NCBI RefSeq assembly: GCF_000325665.1
Contig: NC_019908.1
Location: 434,001-498,000, forward strand
Reading direction: 5' to 3'
Source: Brachyspira pilosicoli P43/6/78
GTDB taxonomy: Bacteria; Spirochaetota; Brachyspiria; Brachyspirales; Brachyspiraceae
DNA: 64,000 nt
Shown: positions 56,612 to 64,000 of the stretch, one piece after another
How positions within the stretch are numbered: the stretch's first letter is position 1
How the letters are laid out: each line of letters opens with the position of its first letter
Program-made: the position numbers and the translations under genes
Notes under the pieces: model-generated
Told to the model about the DNA's origin: nothing
Databases searched by the model: none
Seen by the model: the letters and a program-made list of their open reading frames with translations, nothing else

Positions 56612-58345
56612 TTATAATTTTTTTATAGCTATGTTTATTCTGCTTAAAAAATAGGTAACATTGCTTAATGTTTCAGTTAGAAGAAAGATAAGTTTATTTC
56701 TTTTTGTTGAATTAGCTCTATTTGACATCATCATAGTAGAAGAGAGTATTGTTTTTAATATATTTGCTTTTTTTTGATAAGTTTTTATTGTTTTTATAGA
56801 AGTATTATAAATATTGTTTATTTTTTCTTCATCATTAGTATTTTTTGCTTCATTATAAATATTTAATATTTCAATTTTAAACTCTTCTAATATAGTTTTT
56901 AACTTTTTAAAAGCTTCTTTTATATTAGTTTTATCATTTTCTTTATATTTTTTATCAGCTATATTTAATGCCATATTTCTATCAAATACAAAATCATCAA
57001 TATTTCCCTCTTCAATATACTCTATTTTTACAGCATCATAAGTCAGTCTTTTTATATTCATGTTTTTGTATTTATCTTTGAAACTTTTAAAATACTCTAT
57101 TTGGTTTTCAAATACAAACTCTGTAGGAGGGTAAACATCAATATTAGTGTTGTTTTTTATTGTATTAAAATAATAAGATTCGAATGTTTTTATTTTATTT
57201 GTTTTGTTTATCATATACTCGTATGACAATGTATGCTTAATATGTCTTTGATAAAATGGATAGCTATTATCAAAACCTATTAGAAGTACATCTTTAAAAC
57301 CTGTATAGTATGCAAAATCAATCATAGTGCTTGCTACTGTACTTGAAGTATTTAATGCTGATATAGCAGTATAATCATTAATATATTTTATCAATTCTAA
57401 GTTTTCATTTGAACTAAATCTTATTATATTAGTTTTGTTTTCTAATCTTTTTGGTATTATTTTATTGCATGCTATATCCATTATTAAATATGGAAAATCA
57501 GCACTTTCATAAATAAAATCTAAAGAATTAAAAAATCCTCCGTCTACAGTAACTACAAAATCTGGTATTATATTATTTTTGCAAAGTACACTATAAGCTG
57601 TATCTACGCATATTACTATAAATGATTCTCTGTTATTTTTTATTTTTTTTATAGAATATTCCAAAGTAGGTCCAGGGCATATTAATAAAGCCTTAAAATC
57701 TTTGAATGCATCTTTTAATATAGATACATCAGAAGATTTATTAATATATTCACTATTAAATATAATGTTTTTTGTCCATATATTTTCAAAATACATATTT
57801 GTTAATATATTAGACAATTCTTTTTCCATATTATTTAATATATTAGTATAAAATATATTGGCATTATCTTTTTCCTCTTTTGTAAGTGATGGCAGCATTA
57901 CAAGATTTATACCATTAATATTTTTATAATCTATTATTTTGTTTATATATTCTATGTCATCTTCAGAATCTATAAAAAAAATGTTTTCTTTGTTTGTAGA
58001 GTAAATATTATAGTATGAATACTTAAAAATGGCAGCATCTTCTACTACAATAACTATTTTTAAATCTTTTATAATTTCATCATTAAAATAATTGTTAATG
58101 TTTTCTAATAAATATTTTAATATATATCCTAATCCATAACCGTATATTATTATTAGATTTTTGTTTTTATTTATATTTTCTAATGCTCTTTTACATTCAT
58201 TTTCAATATTATATTTGCTGTGTATTGCTCTATTATTTTTATATATTATTTTTAATCCATCTTTATTTACATCGATTTTATAAATATCAGATAATTCTTC
58301 TTTTTGCTGTTGCAGTTTGTTATGTAATTTTATAGATATATTCAT
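56612..58345 (-). CDS. Maf/DUF115 motility accessory factor, flagellin-modification type
   Basis: The 577-residue protein matches the DUF115 (MptE-like) family: 'LLICPGPTLEYSIKKIKNNR', 'FIVICVDTAYSVLCKNNIIP', 'DFVVTVDGGFFNSLDF' and 'SASTMIDFAYYTGFKDVLLIGFD'-like segments ('TVASTMIDFAYYTGFKDVLL'). The N-terminal 'LIIYGYGLGYILKYLLENI' is the usual Rossmann-like start. The C-terminal 110 residues are helical. Family members attach nonulosonic sugars to flagellins or act as motility accessory factors. It is divergent from the CheY-like gene 125 bases away. Confidence 0.85.
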   Translation of the reverse strand: MNISIKLHNKLQQQKEELSDIYKIDVNKDGLKIIYKNNRAIHSKYNIENECKRALENINKNKNLIIIYGYGLGYILKYLLENINNYFNDEIIKDLKIVIVVEDAAIFKYSYYNIYSTNKENIFFIDSEDDIEYINKIIDYKNINGINLVMLPSLTKEEKDNANIFYTNILNNMEKELSNILTNMYFENIWTKNIIFNSEYINKSSDVSILKDAFKDFKALLICPGPTLEYSIKKIKNNRESFIVICVDTAYSVLCKNNIIPDFVVTVDGGFFNSLDFIYESADFPYLIMDIACNKIIPKRLENKTNIIRFSSNENLELIKYINDYTAISALNTSSTVASTMIDFAYYTGFKDVLLIGFDNSYPFYQRHIKHTLSYEYMINKTNKIKTFESYYFNTIKNNTNIDVYPPTEFVFENQIEYFKSFKDKYKNMNIKRLTYDAVKIEYIEEGNIDDFVFDRNMALNIADKKYKENDKTNIKEAFKKLKTILEEFKIEILNIYNEAKNTNDEEKINNIYNTSIKTIKTYQKKANILKTILSSTMMMSNRANSTKRNKLIFLLTETLSNVTYFLSRINIAIKKL

Positions 58346-58388
58346 TGAAATATGATAACAAAAAAATAGATAAAAATCAAATATGTAA

Positions 58389-58417
58389 TTGACAAAAGTG
58401 TAATAATATAATACTAT
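58389..58417 (+). promoter_or_regulatory. Promoter of CheY-like gene
   Basis: TTGACA (58389-58394) and TACTAT (58412-58417) with 17-base spacing, about 54 bases before the ATG. Confidence 0.6.
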
Positions 58418-58470
58418 ATTACGCGTTATATTTTTAAAAAATATTTACTTATATATTTGGAGAATTAATT

Positions 58471-58893
58471 ATGCCATCAACTCCATTAGGTTTCAATAGT
58501 AAAAACGGTAAACAATATAAAGTGATGATAGTAGATGATTCTAGTATTATAAGAATAGCTGAGAAAAAAATATTATTATCAGAAGATTTTAATGTTGTTA
58601 TGGAAGCAGATAATGCTATGGCTGCTTTGAAATATTTAAGAGAAATACCAGACAAACCAGATATTATAATGTTAGATTTTGAAATGCCTCAGATGAATGG
58701 TATAGATTTACTTAAAAGAATAAGAGCTTTGAATTATGAAGGAAAAATAGTTGTTGTTACTTCACATACTAATAAAGACACTTTTATGGAATTTGTAAAT
58801 CTTAAAGTAGATACCTATATTGCAAAACCAATACAACGTCAAATAATAATTGCACATTTAGCGAGAATACTTGGAAGATTTGATTATTTATAA
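58471..58893 (+). CDS. CheY-like single-domain response regulator
   Basis: The 140-residue protein is one receiver domain: acidic pocket 'VMIVDDSSIIR' (Asp22, Asp23), phospho-acceptor Asp69 in 'IIMLDFEMPQMNG', Thr97 in 'VVVTSHT' and Lys119 in 'YIAKPI'. All five key residues are present. A 16-residue N-terminal extension precedes it and no output domain follows. A switch role in chemotaxis or motility is likely from type and neighbourhood (Maf gene divergently next to it). Confidence 0.9.
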   Translation: MPSTPLGFNSKNGKQYKVMIVDDSSIIRIAEKKILLSEDFNVVMEADNAMAALKYLREIPDKPDIIMLDFEMPQMNGIDLLKRIRALNYEGKIVVVTSHTNKDTFMEFVNLKVDTYIAKPIQRQIIIAHLARILGRFDYL

Positions 58894-58903
58894 TATAAAA
58901 TAT

Positions 58904-59727
58904 TTAATTGTTATTTAATTCTATTATAATATCAACTTCTGTTAATGAGCATTTTAATTTAGCTGCTATTTCTTTATTGCTAAGACCTTCTTTATGTAGC
59001 TTTAGTATATTCTCATGTTTTATTTTTTCATCAGAGTTATAATCATTAGCAGAGTTGTTATCTTCTAAATTATTATTTCTATTTAATGTTATGTTGTTTC
59101 GTATAGTCATATCGAGTTGCTTTCTTAATTTTTCTATGGCTTCTTTTTTACTATTTTCTTTTATTTTTTCTTTATTTCATCATATCTGCTAATTTTTATT
59201 TCTTCTTTTTTAGAATTATTATCTTCTTTAATTGTTTTTTTAACATTATTTTCTTCTATTTGTTTGTTTTCTTTTTCTGTTTTTTCTATTGTGATATCTA
59301 AAATATTATTATTATTTAATGATTCTTTATTTTTTTCCTCATTTTCTTCAGTAATATCTTTTTTATCATCTTCCACTTTTATATCTAATATATTTTTTTC
59401 GTCTAATGCAGATACATCATATTTCATTTTTATGTTGGCATTTAAAGCAGCTTCTTTCTTTTCTTTTAATTGACTAAATTGAGGATCTTTTTCATTTAAT
59501 TGTTTGTTTAAATTATTCGCTCTAGTTATAGCATCTTCTAATAATGATATTCTGCTTAATGCTATATTATTAAATTCTTTAACCAATGCTTCAATTTCAT
59601 CTCTTGCCTTTTTTATAACCTCTTTTTCTAATCTCTCCCTCGCTCTTGAAACTATATATACATAAAATAATGGCATTACAACTGCTAATATTATAACATT
59701 GATTATTATACTAATTAAGATTTGCAT
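58904..59727 (-). pseudogene. TM/coiled-coil/HTH protein (DUF6115-like), frameshifted
   Basis: The 188-residue first part has an N-terminal TM ('IIINVIILAVVMPLFYVYIV') and coiled coil ('RERLEKEVIKKARDEIEALV'), then a long Asp/Glu/Lys/Asn linker, ending 'ISRYDEIKKK'. In the next frame, 'KENSKKEAIEKLRKQLDMTI' leads to a C-terminal helix-turn-helix, 'ILKLHKEGLSNKEIAAKLKC'. That order (TM, coil, HTH at the very end) is the layout of DUF6115-type proteins. Adding one A to the A6 run (T6 at 59164-59169 on the plus strand) joins them to about 275 residues. Alternatively the 68-residue HTH part is a separate small gene starting at 59110. Function unknown. Confidence 0.6.
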
Positions 59728-59747
59728 TTTTTAGAGTTATCCTATTT

Positions 59748-60109
59748 TTATCCAAATATATCTATTTTTAATCCTTTACTTTGTTCAGTAAGGGATACTT
59801 CTTCTATCTCTATATTATTATTTTGGCTATCATCATAGTTTTGATTAAATACAGATTTCTTTTTATTTTTTTTCTATATGACATATAACCTTTATTTTTT
59901 TGATTATCTTTTTTCTCTTTAATTTTATTATCTTCAGCAACGTTTTCAGATTTTACAACTGTTGAATCTTTTATGTATGAATCTCTATGTATATCCTTAT
60001 CTTCAGATTGCATGGCTATTGTTTTGGCTGCCATTCTTACATGTTCCATTCTGCCTATATGCGATTGCTGCATATAAAGCACTTGTAAATCTAAAGGTGC
60101 TATAGGCAT
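59748..60109 (-). CDS. Conserved spirochaete-type low-complexity protein, frameshifted
   Basis: The N-terminus 'MPIAPLDLQVLYMQQSHIGR' recalls short conserved treponemal proteins of unknown function. A charged, disordered middle follows. The unbroken frame ends at 59810 with a basic tail (KRNLYLIKTMMIAKIII) unlike the rest. Adding one A to the A8 run (T8, 59866-59873) gives 'NKKKSVFNQNYDDSQNNNIE' and 'IEEVSLTEQSKGLKIDIFG', matching the acidic style, with a stop at 59748. The TM/coiled-coil gene starts 20 bases downstream with its own AGGAT, so they form a pair. Confidence 0.6.
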
Positions 60110-60214
60110 TTTTTATAAATCTCCGTATATTATGCCATAAATTTATCCTATAATAATAAATATATATAATTTTTATTTTATTGCAAGTTAAAAATATAAT
60201 GCATAATAAAATCA

Positions 60215-60242
60215 TTGACTTTTATTCTATGTATAGTATTAT
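60215..60242 (+). promoter_or_regulatory. Promoter of lysA
   Basis: TTGACT (60215-60220) and TATTAT (60237-60242) with 16-base spacing, followed by TAGGAG (60267-60272) and the ATG at 60280. Confidence 0.55.
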
Positions 60243-60279
60243 AACGTATCCTTAAATAATAATAGCTAGGAGTTTTTTG

Positions 60280-61518
60280 ATGATATACTATAAAGATAAT
60301 ATTTTAATGTGTGAAGATATTGAGATTAGAAATATTACAGATGTTTATAAGACTCCTTTTTATATTTATTCAAAAAACGATATTTTACAAAAGATTAGGT
60401 TTTTAAAAAATGTATTTTCTGATATAGAGAATCATTCTATTGTTTATGCTATTAAGGCTGAGAATAATTTATCTATATTAAAGATGATGATAGAAGAGGG
60501 GATTGGAGGAGATGTAGTATCTATTGGCGAGACTTTGAAATATATAAAAGCAGGCGGAAAGGCAGAGAATATAGTATTTTCAGGTGTTGCTAAAACAGAA
60601 GAAGAGATAAGAAAATCAATAGAATTAAATATAAAGCGTTTTAATATAGAATCTATTCCAGAGGCAATAAGAATAAACTCTATAGCAAAGGAATTAAAAA
60701 GAAGAGTAAAATGTTCTATAAGAGTTAATCCGAATATAGATGCTCATACTCATGAAAAAATTACAACAGGAATTAATGGAAATAAATTTGGTATTAGTAT
60801 AAAGACAATTAGAGAAAATGCTAATATGTTAAAGTCTTTAGATAATATAGAAATAGATTCATTATCTATGCATATAGGCTCTCAAATGGTAGATGCTGAA
60901 CCTTTTTATAAAGCAATACTAGTAATGAGAGATTTGATAGCGGAGGTTAATAGTTTAGGCTTTAATATAACAAATATAGATATAGGCGGAGGATTTGGTG
61001 TAAGATACAACAGGGCACATTCTGGATTTGATTTTGATAAGTTTAAAAAAGATAGTATAAGTCTTCTTAAAGATATGAAACTTAGTGTTACAACAGAGCC
61101 TGGAAGATATTTTGTTGCAGAGTCTGGTGCTTTGATAATGAGAGTTGAATATATAAAAGAAGAGCTTAGCAGAAAGTATGCTATTTTAGACGGCGGTATG
61201 AATGATTATGTTAGGGTTGCTATGTATGAAGCTTATAATGAAATAATGCCTTTAGTAAAAACTGATAAATATTCAAATTATGATTTTGTAGGACCTATAT
61301 GTGAAAGCTCTGATGTGTTTGCTAATGATAGAGAATGCGAAACTCTTAAAGAGGGTGATTATGTTGCTTTGCTTGATGCTGGTGCTTATGGCTTTAGTAT
61401 GGCTAGCAATTATAATTCACGTCCATTAATATCACAGGTGATGATAGACAAAGATAAACATTATATTATAAGAAAAAGACAGAGTTTTGAAGATATGATA
61501 AAAGATGAAATAATATAA
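60280..61518 (+). CDS. lysA: Diaminopimelate decarboxylase
   Basis: The 412-residue fold-III PLP enzyme has 'YAIKAENNLSILKMM' (PLP Lys), 'EGIGGDVVSIGETLKYIKAG', 'CSIRVNPNIDAHTHEKITTG', 'DIGGGFGVRYN' (phosphate loop), 'TTEPGRYFVAESGALIMRVE' and 'GPICESSDVFANDR' (Cys/Glu from the partner subunit). It converts meso-diaminopimelate to lysine. ATG 60280 is preferred to TTG 60277 on spacing. Single gene ended by a strong hairpin. Confidence 0.95.
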   Translation: MIYYKDNILMCEDIEIRNITDVYKTPFYIYSKNDILQKIRFLKNVFSDIENHSIVYAIKAENNLSILKMMIEEGIGGDVVSIGETLKYIKAGGKAENIVFSGVAKTEEEIRKSIELNIKRFNIESIPEAIRINSIAKELKRRVKCSIRVNPNIDAHTHEKITTGINGNKFGISIKTIRENANMLKSLDNIEIDSLSMHIGSQMVDAEPFYKAILVMRDLIAEVNSLGFNITNIDIGGGFGVRYNRAHSGFDFDKFKKDSISLLKDMKLSVTTEPGRYFVAESGALIMRVEYIKEELSRKYAILDGGMNDYVRVAMYEAYNEIMPLVKTDKYSNYDFVGPICESSDVFANDRECETLKEGDYVALLDAGAYGFSMASNYNSRPLISQVMIDKDKHYIIRKRQSFEDMIKDEII

Positions 61519-61624
61519 TTTTTGTATTTGTTTTAATTGTTATGAATGTTTATTAAATCTTTATATTGTTTAAATAGTATTTTGAAATTATAAAAAAGAA
61601 TCACAGAGTTTTTATAAGGTATAT

Positions 61625-61662
61625 AAACTAATAATATTTAATAAAATAAATATTATTAGTTT
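61625..61662. terminator. Bidirectional hairpin lysA / DtxR-type gene
   Basis: AAACTAATAATATTTA pairs perfectly with TAAATATTATTAGTTT (16 bp) around a 6-base loop. It lies across the 3' end of the minus-strand gene and 106 bases after lysA. It is all A/T apart from one C-G pair. Confidence 0.65.
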
Positions 61663-62075
61663 TGTTTATTTAAAATATTTTCTTTCTTACAATAATCGCA
61701 AAGAAACTCTTTAAACTTATGTACTGTATCTCTGCTCATGGCATGTTCTATTAAACAAGCTTCTTCGTCTGCTATTTTTTCATCTATATTTAATACTTTA
61801 GTTAAGAAATAATAGAATATTGCATGTCTTTCAGCTATATCTTTTCCTATAGCTCTTCCAGAATCTGTTAATTCTATATCTCCATAATGTTCATGTTTTA
61901 TATGGCCTAATTTGGATAATGTTTTTATAGCTGTATTAACGCTTGCCTTTGAGCGTCCTACTAAATCTGCTATATCAGTAATTCTAATAGCTTCTTTAAA
62001 CTTTTTTTCTACTTCCAAATTGTATATAGTTTCTAAATAATTTTCTAATATAGGTGTCATTTCTTGTTGTCTCAT
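61656..62075 (-). CDS. DtxR/MntR-family metal-dependent repressor
   Basis: The winged-helix domain is 'ENYLETIYNLEVEKKFKEAI', 'RITDIADLVGRSKASVNTAI', 'KTLSKLGHIKHEHYGDIELT'. The dimerisation/metal domain is 'GRAIGKDIAERHAIFYYFLT' and 'DEEACLIEHAMSRDTVHKF' (Glu/His ligands). At about 139 residues it lacks the SH3-like third domain, as MntR does. Metal choice (Mn or Fe) cannot be read. I chose ATG 62075 (MRQQEM), which leaves the usual short N-terminus. The frame is open to ATG 62132 but the extra residues look like translated noncoding AT-rich DNA. No transporter gene is adjacent. Confidence 0.85.
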   Translation of the reverse strand: MRQQEMTPILENYLETIYNLEVEKKFKEAIRITDIADLVGRSKASVNTAIKTLSKLGHIKHEHYGDIELTDSGRAIGKDIAERHAIFYYFLTKVLNIDEKIADEEACLIEHAMSRDTVHKFKEFLCDYCKKENILNKQN

Positions 62076-62281
62076 ACGAATGATTTTAATATAAAAAATA
62101 TATAAGTCAATATAAAATACATAATTTTTCATTTTTTGTAAAGCTTTTATTAAATATCAATATTAATTTTTCTATATTGTATATAAGTTGTAAAGATGAT
62201 GGAGGTTTGTAAATAATTTTTTATAAATAAAAACTTGAAATTTATTTTAAATATGTTATAATACATGACATATTTAATTTT

Positions 62282-62364
62282 GGAGAGTTCGTTCAATTGG
62301 TAGAGCAGCGGTCTTGAAAACCGCCGGGCTAACACCCATGTGGGTTCGAGTCCCACACTCTCCG
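62282..62364 (+). tRNA. tRNA-Ser (anticodon UGA)
   Basis: Acceptor GGAGAGT/ACTCTCC, D stem GTTC/GAGC, anticodon stem GCGGT/ACCGC with loop CTTGAAA (anticodon TGA), a long class II variable arm and T arm GTGGG-TTCGAGT-CCCAC. Discriminator G. No CCA is encoded. Confidence 0.95.
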
Positions 62365-62389
62365 ATTTGGTTTGAGCTTCTTTAAATAA

Positions 62390-62462
62390 GGGGCTTTAGC
62401 TCATCAGGATAGAGCACTGGTTTCCTAAACCGGGTGGGCAGGTTCGAGTCCTGTAAGCCCCA
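62390..62462 (+). tRNA. tRNA-Arg (anticodon CCU)
   Basis: Acceptor GGGGCTT/AAGCCCC, D stem GCTC/GAGC, anticodon stem CTGGT/ACCGG with loop TTCCTAA (anticodon CCT), T arm GCAGG-TTCGAGT-CCTGT. Discriminator A. It lies 25 bases after tRNA-Ser and only 14 bases before kdsC, so all may share a transcript. Confidence 0.95.
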
Positions 62463-62476
62463 ATTACAATACAATC

Positions 62477-63038
62477 ATGAATTTAAAACTTTTTTATCCT
62501 ATTACTTTAATCTTAAAAAACTCCAAAAAAATAAAATTGTTTGTTTTTGATATAGACGGTGTTATGACCGATGGCAAACTTATATTTGATGATAATGGCG
62601 TAGAAACTAAATTTTTCAATACTTTAGACGGTATGGGTGTAGTAATGGCATTAAAAGCTGGAATTAAAATTGCTGTTATTACTGGAAGTAAGGCTAGTTG
62701 TGTGAAAAAAAGATTTGATAAGTTTAGAGTACATGGTTTTGAAGATTTAATACAGGGTGAAGAATATAAAATGCCTGCTCTTTTGACATTAATAGAAAAA
62801 TATGGTTTAAAAAATGAAGAAGTTGCTTATATGGGTGATGATGTTATAGATTTAGCACCTTCAAAATATGTTGGATTTTCTTTTGCACCAAAAAATGCTA
62901 TTAAAGAAGTAAAAAAAAATTGCTAATATAGTATTAGATAAAGAGGGAGGAAATGGTGCTGTAAGGGCTGCCATAGATATGGTATTAAAGGCTAGGGGTG
63001 ATTATGAAAAAATTCTCAAAGAGTTTTATTCTTTTTAA
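62477..63038 (+). pseudogene. kdsC: KDO-8-phosphate phosphatase (KdsC), frameshifted
   Basis: The HAD-superfamily phosphatase has 'LFVFDIDGVMTDGKLIFDDN' (DxD, Asp25 and Asp27), 'IAVITGSKASCVKKRFDKF', 'LTLIEKYGLKNEEVAYMGDD' and 'SFAPKNAIKEVKK', then a premature stop (KKNC). In the next frame the family's C-terminus follows: 'IANIVLDKEGGNGAVRAAID', 'MVLKARGDYEKILKEFYSF'. Removing one A from the A9 at 62911-62919 gives about 186 residues, close to the KdsC norm. It releases KDO from KDO-8-phosphate for lipid A/core synthesis. The joined gene overlaps lptC by 35 bases. Confidence 0.85.
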
Positions 63039-63570
63039 TATAATGATATTTTCTATAATCTCTTGTACTGATTTTAGCAAGATAGGACAAAATACTGGAG
63101 ATGATAATTTTGAACGCCCTCCTGAGATGGAGTTTTATGGTTTTAGAAGAGAAAGCTATGTTACCAATTTCAAACAAATGGATATGTTTGCAACTAATGC
63201 TAAGTTTTATGACAGCAGAGCTTTAATAGAGTTATATGATTCACGTAATTATACTTATGATGCTGATGGCACTATTGCAGCAAGAGTATCCGGAGAGTTT
63301 GCTAAAATAAATAAAAATACTTTATATACAGAAATATTTACAAATGTTGTTGCAAAGGCTTCTAATAATAGTACTCTATATACTGAGTATGTACAGTATG
63401 ATCATGAGAAAAGCCATTTTAAAAGCCCTGTACCAATTAGAGTAGAGCAAGAAGATGGAAGCTGGCTTACTGGAAGCAGTATGGAAGGTGATTTGGCTAT
63501 GGAAAATATAACTGTATATAATGAAAAAGATGAAGGTGATGCTATAGGAGTGCCAATTGCTGAAGAGTAA
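63004..63570 (+). CDS. lptC: LptC-like LPS export lipoprotein/anchor
   Basis: The 188-residue protein has a lipoprotein-type signal ('FILFNIMIFSIISCTDF'). The mature part follows the LptC pattern: 'NFKQMDMFATNAKFYDSRAL', 'DGTIAARVSGEFAKINKNTL' and 'SPVPIRVEQEDGSWLTGSSM', 'EGDLAMENITVYNE'. The gene order kdsC-lptC-lptA is the same as the yrbI-yrbK-lptA order of E. coli. It should bridge the inner membrane LptFG complex and LptA in LPS/LOS transport. ATG 63004 is preferred over GTG 62998, with AGGGG upstream. Confidence 0.85.
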   Translation: MKKFSKSFILFNIMIFSIISCTDFSKIGQNTGDDNFERPPEMEFYGFRRESYVTNFKQMDMFATNAKFYDSRALIELYDSRNYTYDADGTIAARVSGEFAKINKNTLYTEIFTNVVAKASNNSTLYTEYVQYDHEKSHFKSPVPIRVEQEDGSWLTGSSMEGDLAMENITVYNEKDEGDAIGVPIAEE

Positions 63571-64000
63571 GATTTTTTATTCATTTGTAATTTTATTTGT
63601 ATTAATATCTACATTAATGCCTCAATCTCAAAGAAGTGCTGATAAATTTACATACGACAATAAAAATCAAGTTTTTCAATATACAGGCAATTCTAGATTA
63701 GAAGATAAATCAGCTTTAATAACAAGCTATAAGATGACTTTTTATAAAGAAACAGAGCTTGCAACATTCACAGGAAAGGTTAGACTTTTAAGTAAAACAA
63801 ACGGCTCTACAATAGATGCAGGATATGCTAGCTATAATGGTAAAACTAGATATGCATATGCTAGAAATAATCCAATACTTCGTTCATCTACAAACAATAT
63901 GACAATAAAAAGTACTTTTATGGAGAGAGATTTTAATACTCCTACTGCAAAGGCTATAAGCAATGTTCATCTTATACATATAGATAAAGAAAATGACAGA
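63557..64000 (+). CDS. lptA: LptA/OstA-like protein, 3' end outside window
   Basis: The frame is open from TTG 63557 to the window end (148 codons). AGGAG at 63546-63550 lies 6 bases before TTG 63557, and the product begins MLKSKIFYSFVILFVLISTL, a signal peptide. Then come OstA/LptA beta-jellyroll repeats: 'YDNKNQVFQYTGNSRLEDKS', 'ALITSYKMTFYKETELATFT', 'GKVRLLSKTNGSTIDAGYAS'. The start overlaps the end of lptC by 14 bases. It carries LPS across the periplasm. An unusual start codon and overlap make it easy to miss. Confidence 0.8.
   Translation, partial: MLKSKIFYSFVILFVLISTLMPQSQRSADKFTYDNKNQVFQYTGNSRLEDKSALITSYKMTFYKETELATFTGKVRLLSKTNGSTIDAGYASYNGKTRYAYARNNPILRSSTNNMTIKSTFMERDFNTPTAKAISNVHLIHIDKENDR

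Noticed and set aside
62076-62132. N-terminal extension of the DtxR-type repressor to ATG 62132
   Set aside because: The extra residues are Tyr/Ile/Lys-rich and look like translated AT-rich noncoding DNA; relatives begin close to MRQQEM.
62150-62356. Minus-strand ORF with a plausible MGLEPTW start
   Set aside because: It runs through tRNA-Ser; this is the familiar spurious protein from antisense tRNA sequence.

Overview
The window is AT-rich spirochaete chromosome, most likely Brachyspira. The best single marker is the FAD-dependent NADH oxidase gene nox at 4531, the gene normally used for Brachyspira typing. The broader gene set agrees: a Bat operon, several ankyrin proteins, a CheY-like regulator beside a Maf/DUF115 flagellin-modification protein, an LPS-transport operon, AT-rich codon use and GTG/TTG starts. 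No genus assignment was tested by search.

Layout: 1-4.3 kb holds a TPR protein end, an outer-membrane-like protein, a DUF2147 protein, a frameshifted oligopeptide-binding lipoprotein and a class I glutamine amidotransferase. 4.5-9.7 kb holds nox, an ABC-F ATPase and an amidohydrolase-like protein that has lost its metal ligands. 9.8-14 kb is a Bat operon (VWA, TPR, BatD, BatE). 14-16.1 kb is a phasin-like/UbiB pair on the minus strand. 16.2-24.7 kb is branched-chain amino acid synthesis (ilvB, ilvN, ilvC, leuA, leuC, leuD, leuB), led by an unannotated Ile/Leu-rich leader peptide with a good promoter. 24.8-27.2 kb has a coiled-coil protein, a YfiH/PgeF laccase-domain protein, an acyl-ACP thioesterase and rpiB. 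27.3-33.2 kb is accessory: an ankyrin lipoprotein, an unknown two-TM protein, DsbD, a rhodanese and a fossil of a phosphate-binding protein. 33.3-39.3 kb is a type I restriction-modification system (hsdM, hsdS, hsdR). 39.3-48 kb is the least explained stretch: four tandem paralogues of an unrecognised membrane-anchored family, one fused to ankyrin repeats, with 72-bp tandem repeats and long perfect hairpins between them. 48-54 kb is molybdenum: MOSC, mogA, modA, modB, modC, moeA, moaA, moaC. 54-60.1 kb has an outer-membrane barrel, a membrane-anchored HNH nuclease, an M24 aminopeptidase, the Maf/DUF115 protein, a CheY-like regulator and two coiled-coil/low-complexity proteins. 60.2-64 kb has lysA, a DtxR-type repressor, tRNA-Ser(UGA), tRNA-Arg(CCU) and kdsC-lptC-lptA, the last gene cut by the window end.

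A recurring theme is single-base reading-frame breaks. Eleven genes read as intact families only if one base is removed (eight) or added (three), almost always in an A or T run. They include core genes (leuA, kdsC, hsdR, modB). Assembly or homopolymer sequencing error is the simplest explanation. Real decay, slip-strand switching or transcript slippage would be more interesting, and all are checkable. There are also at least two families of repeated intergenic hairpin elements. I see no CRISPR array, transposase or rRNA.
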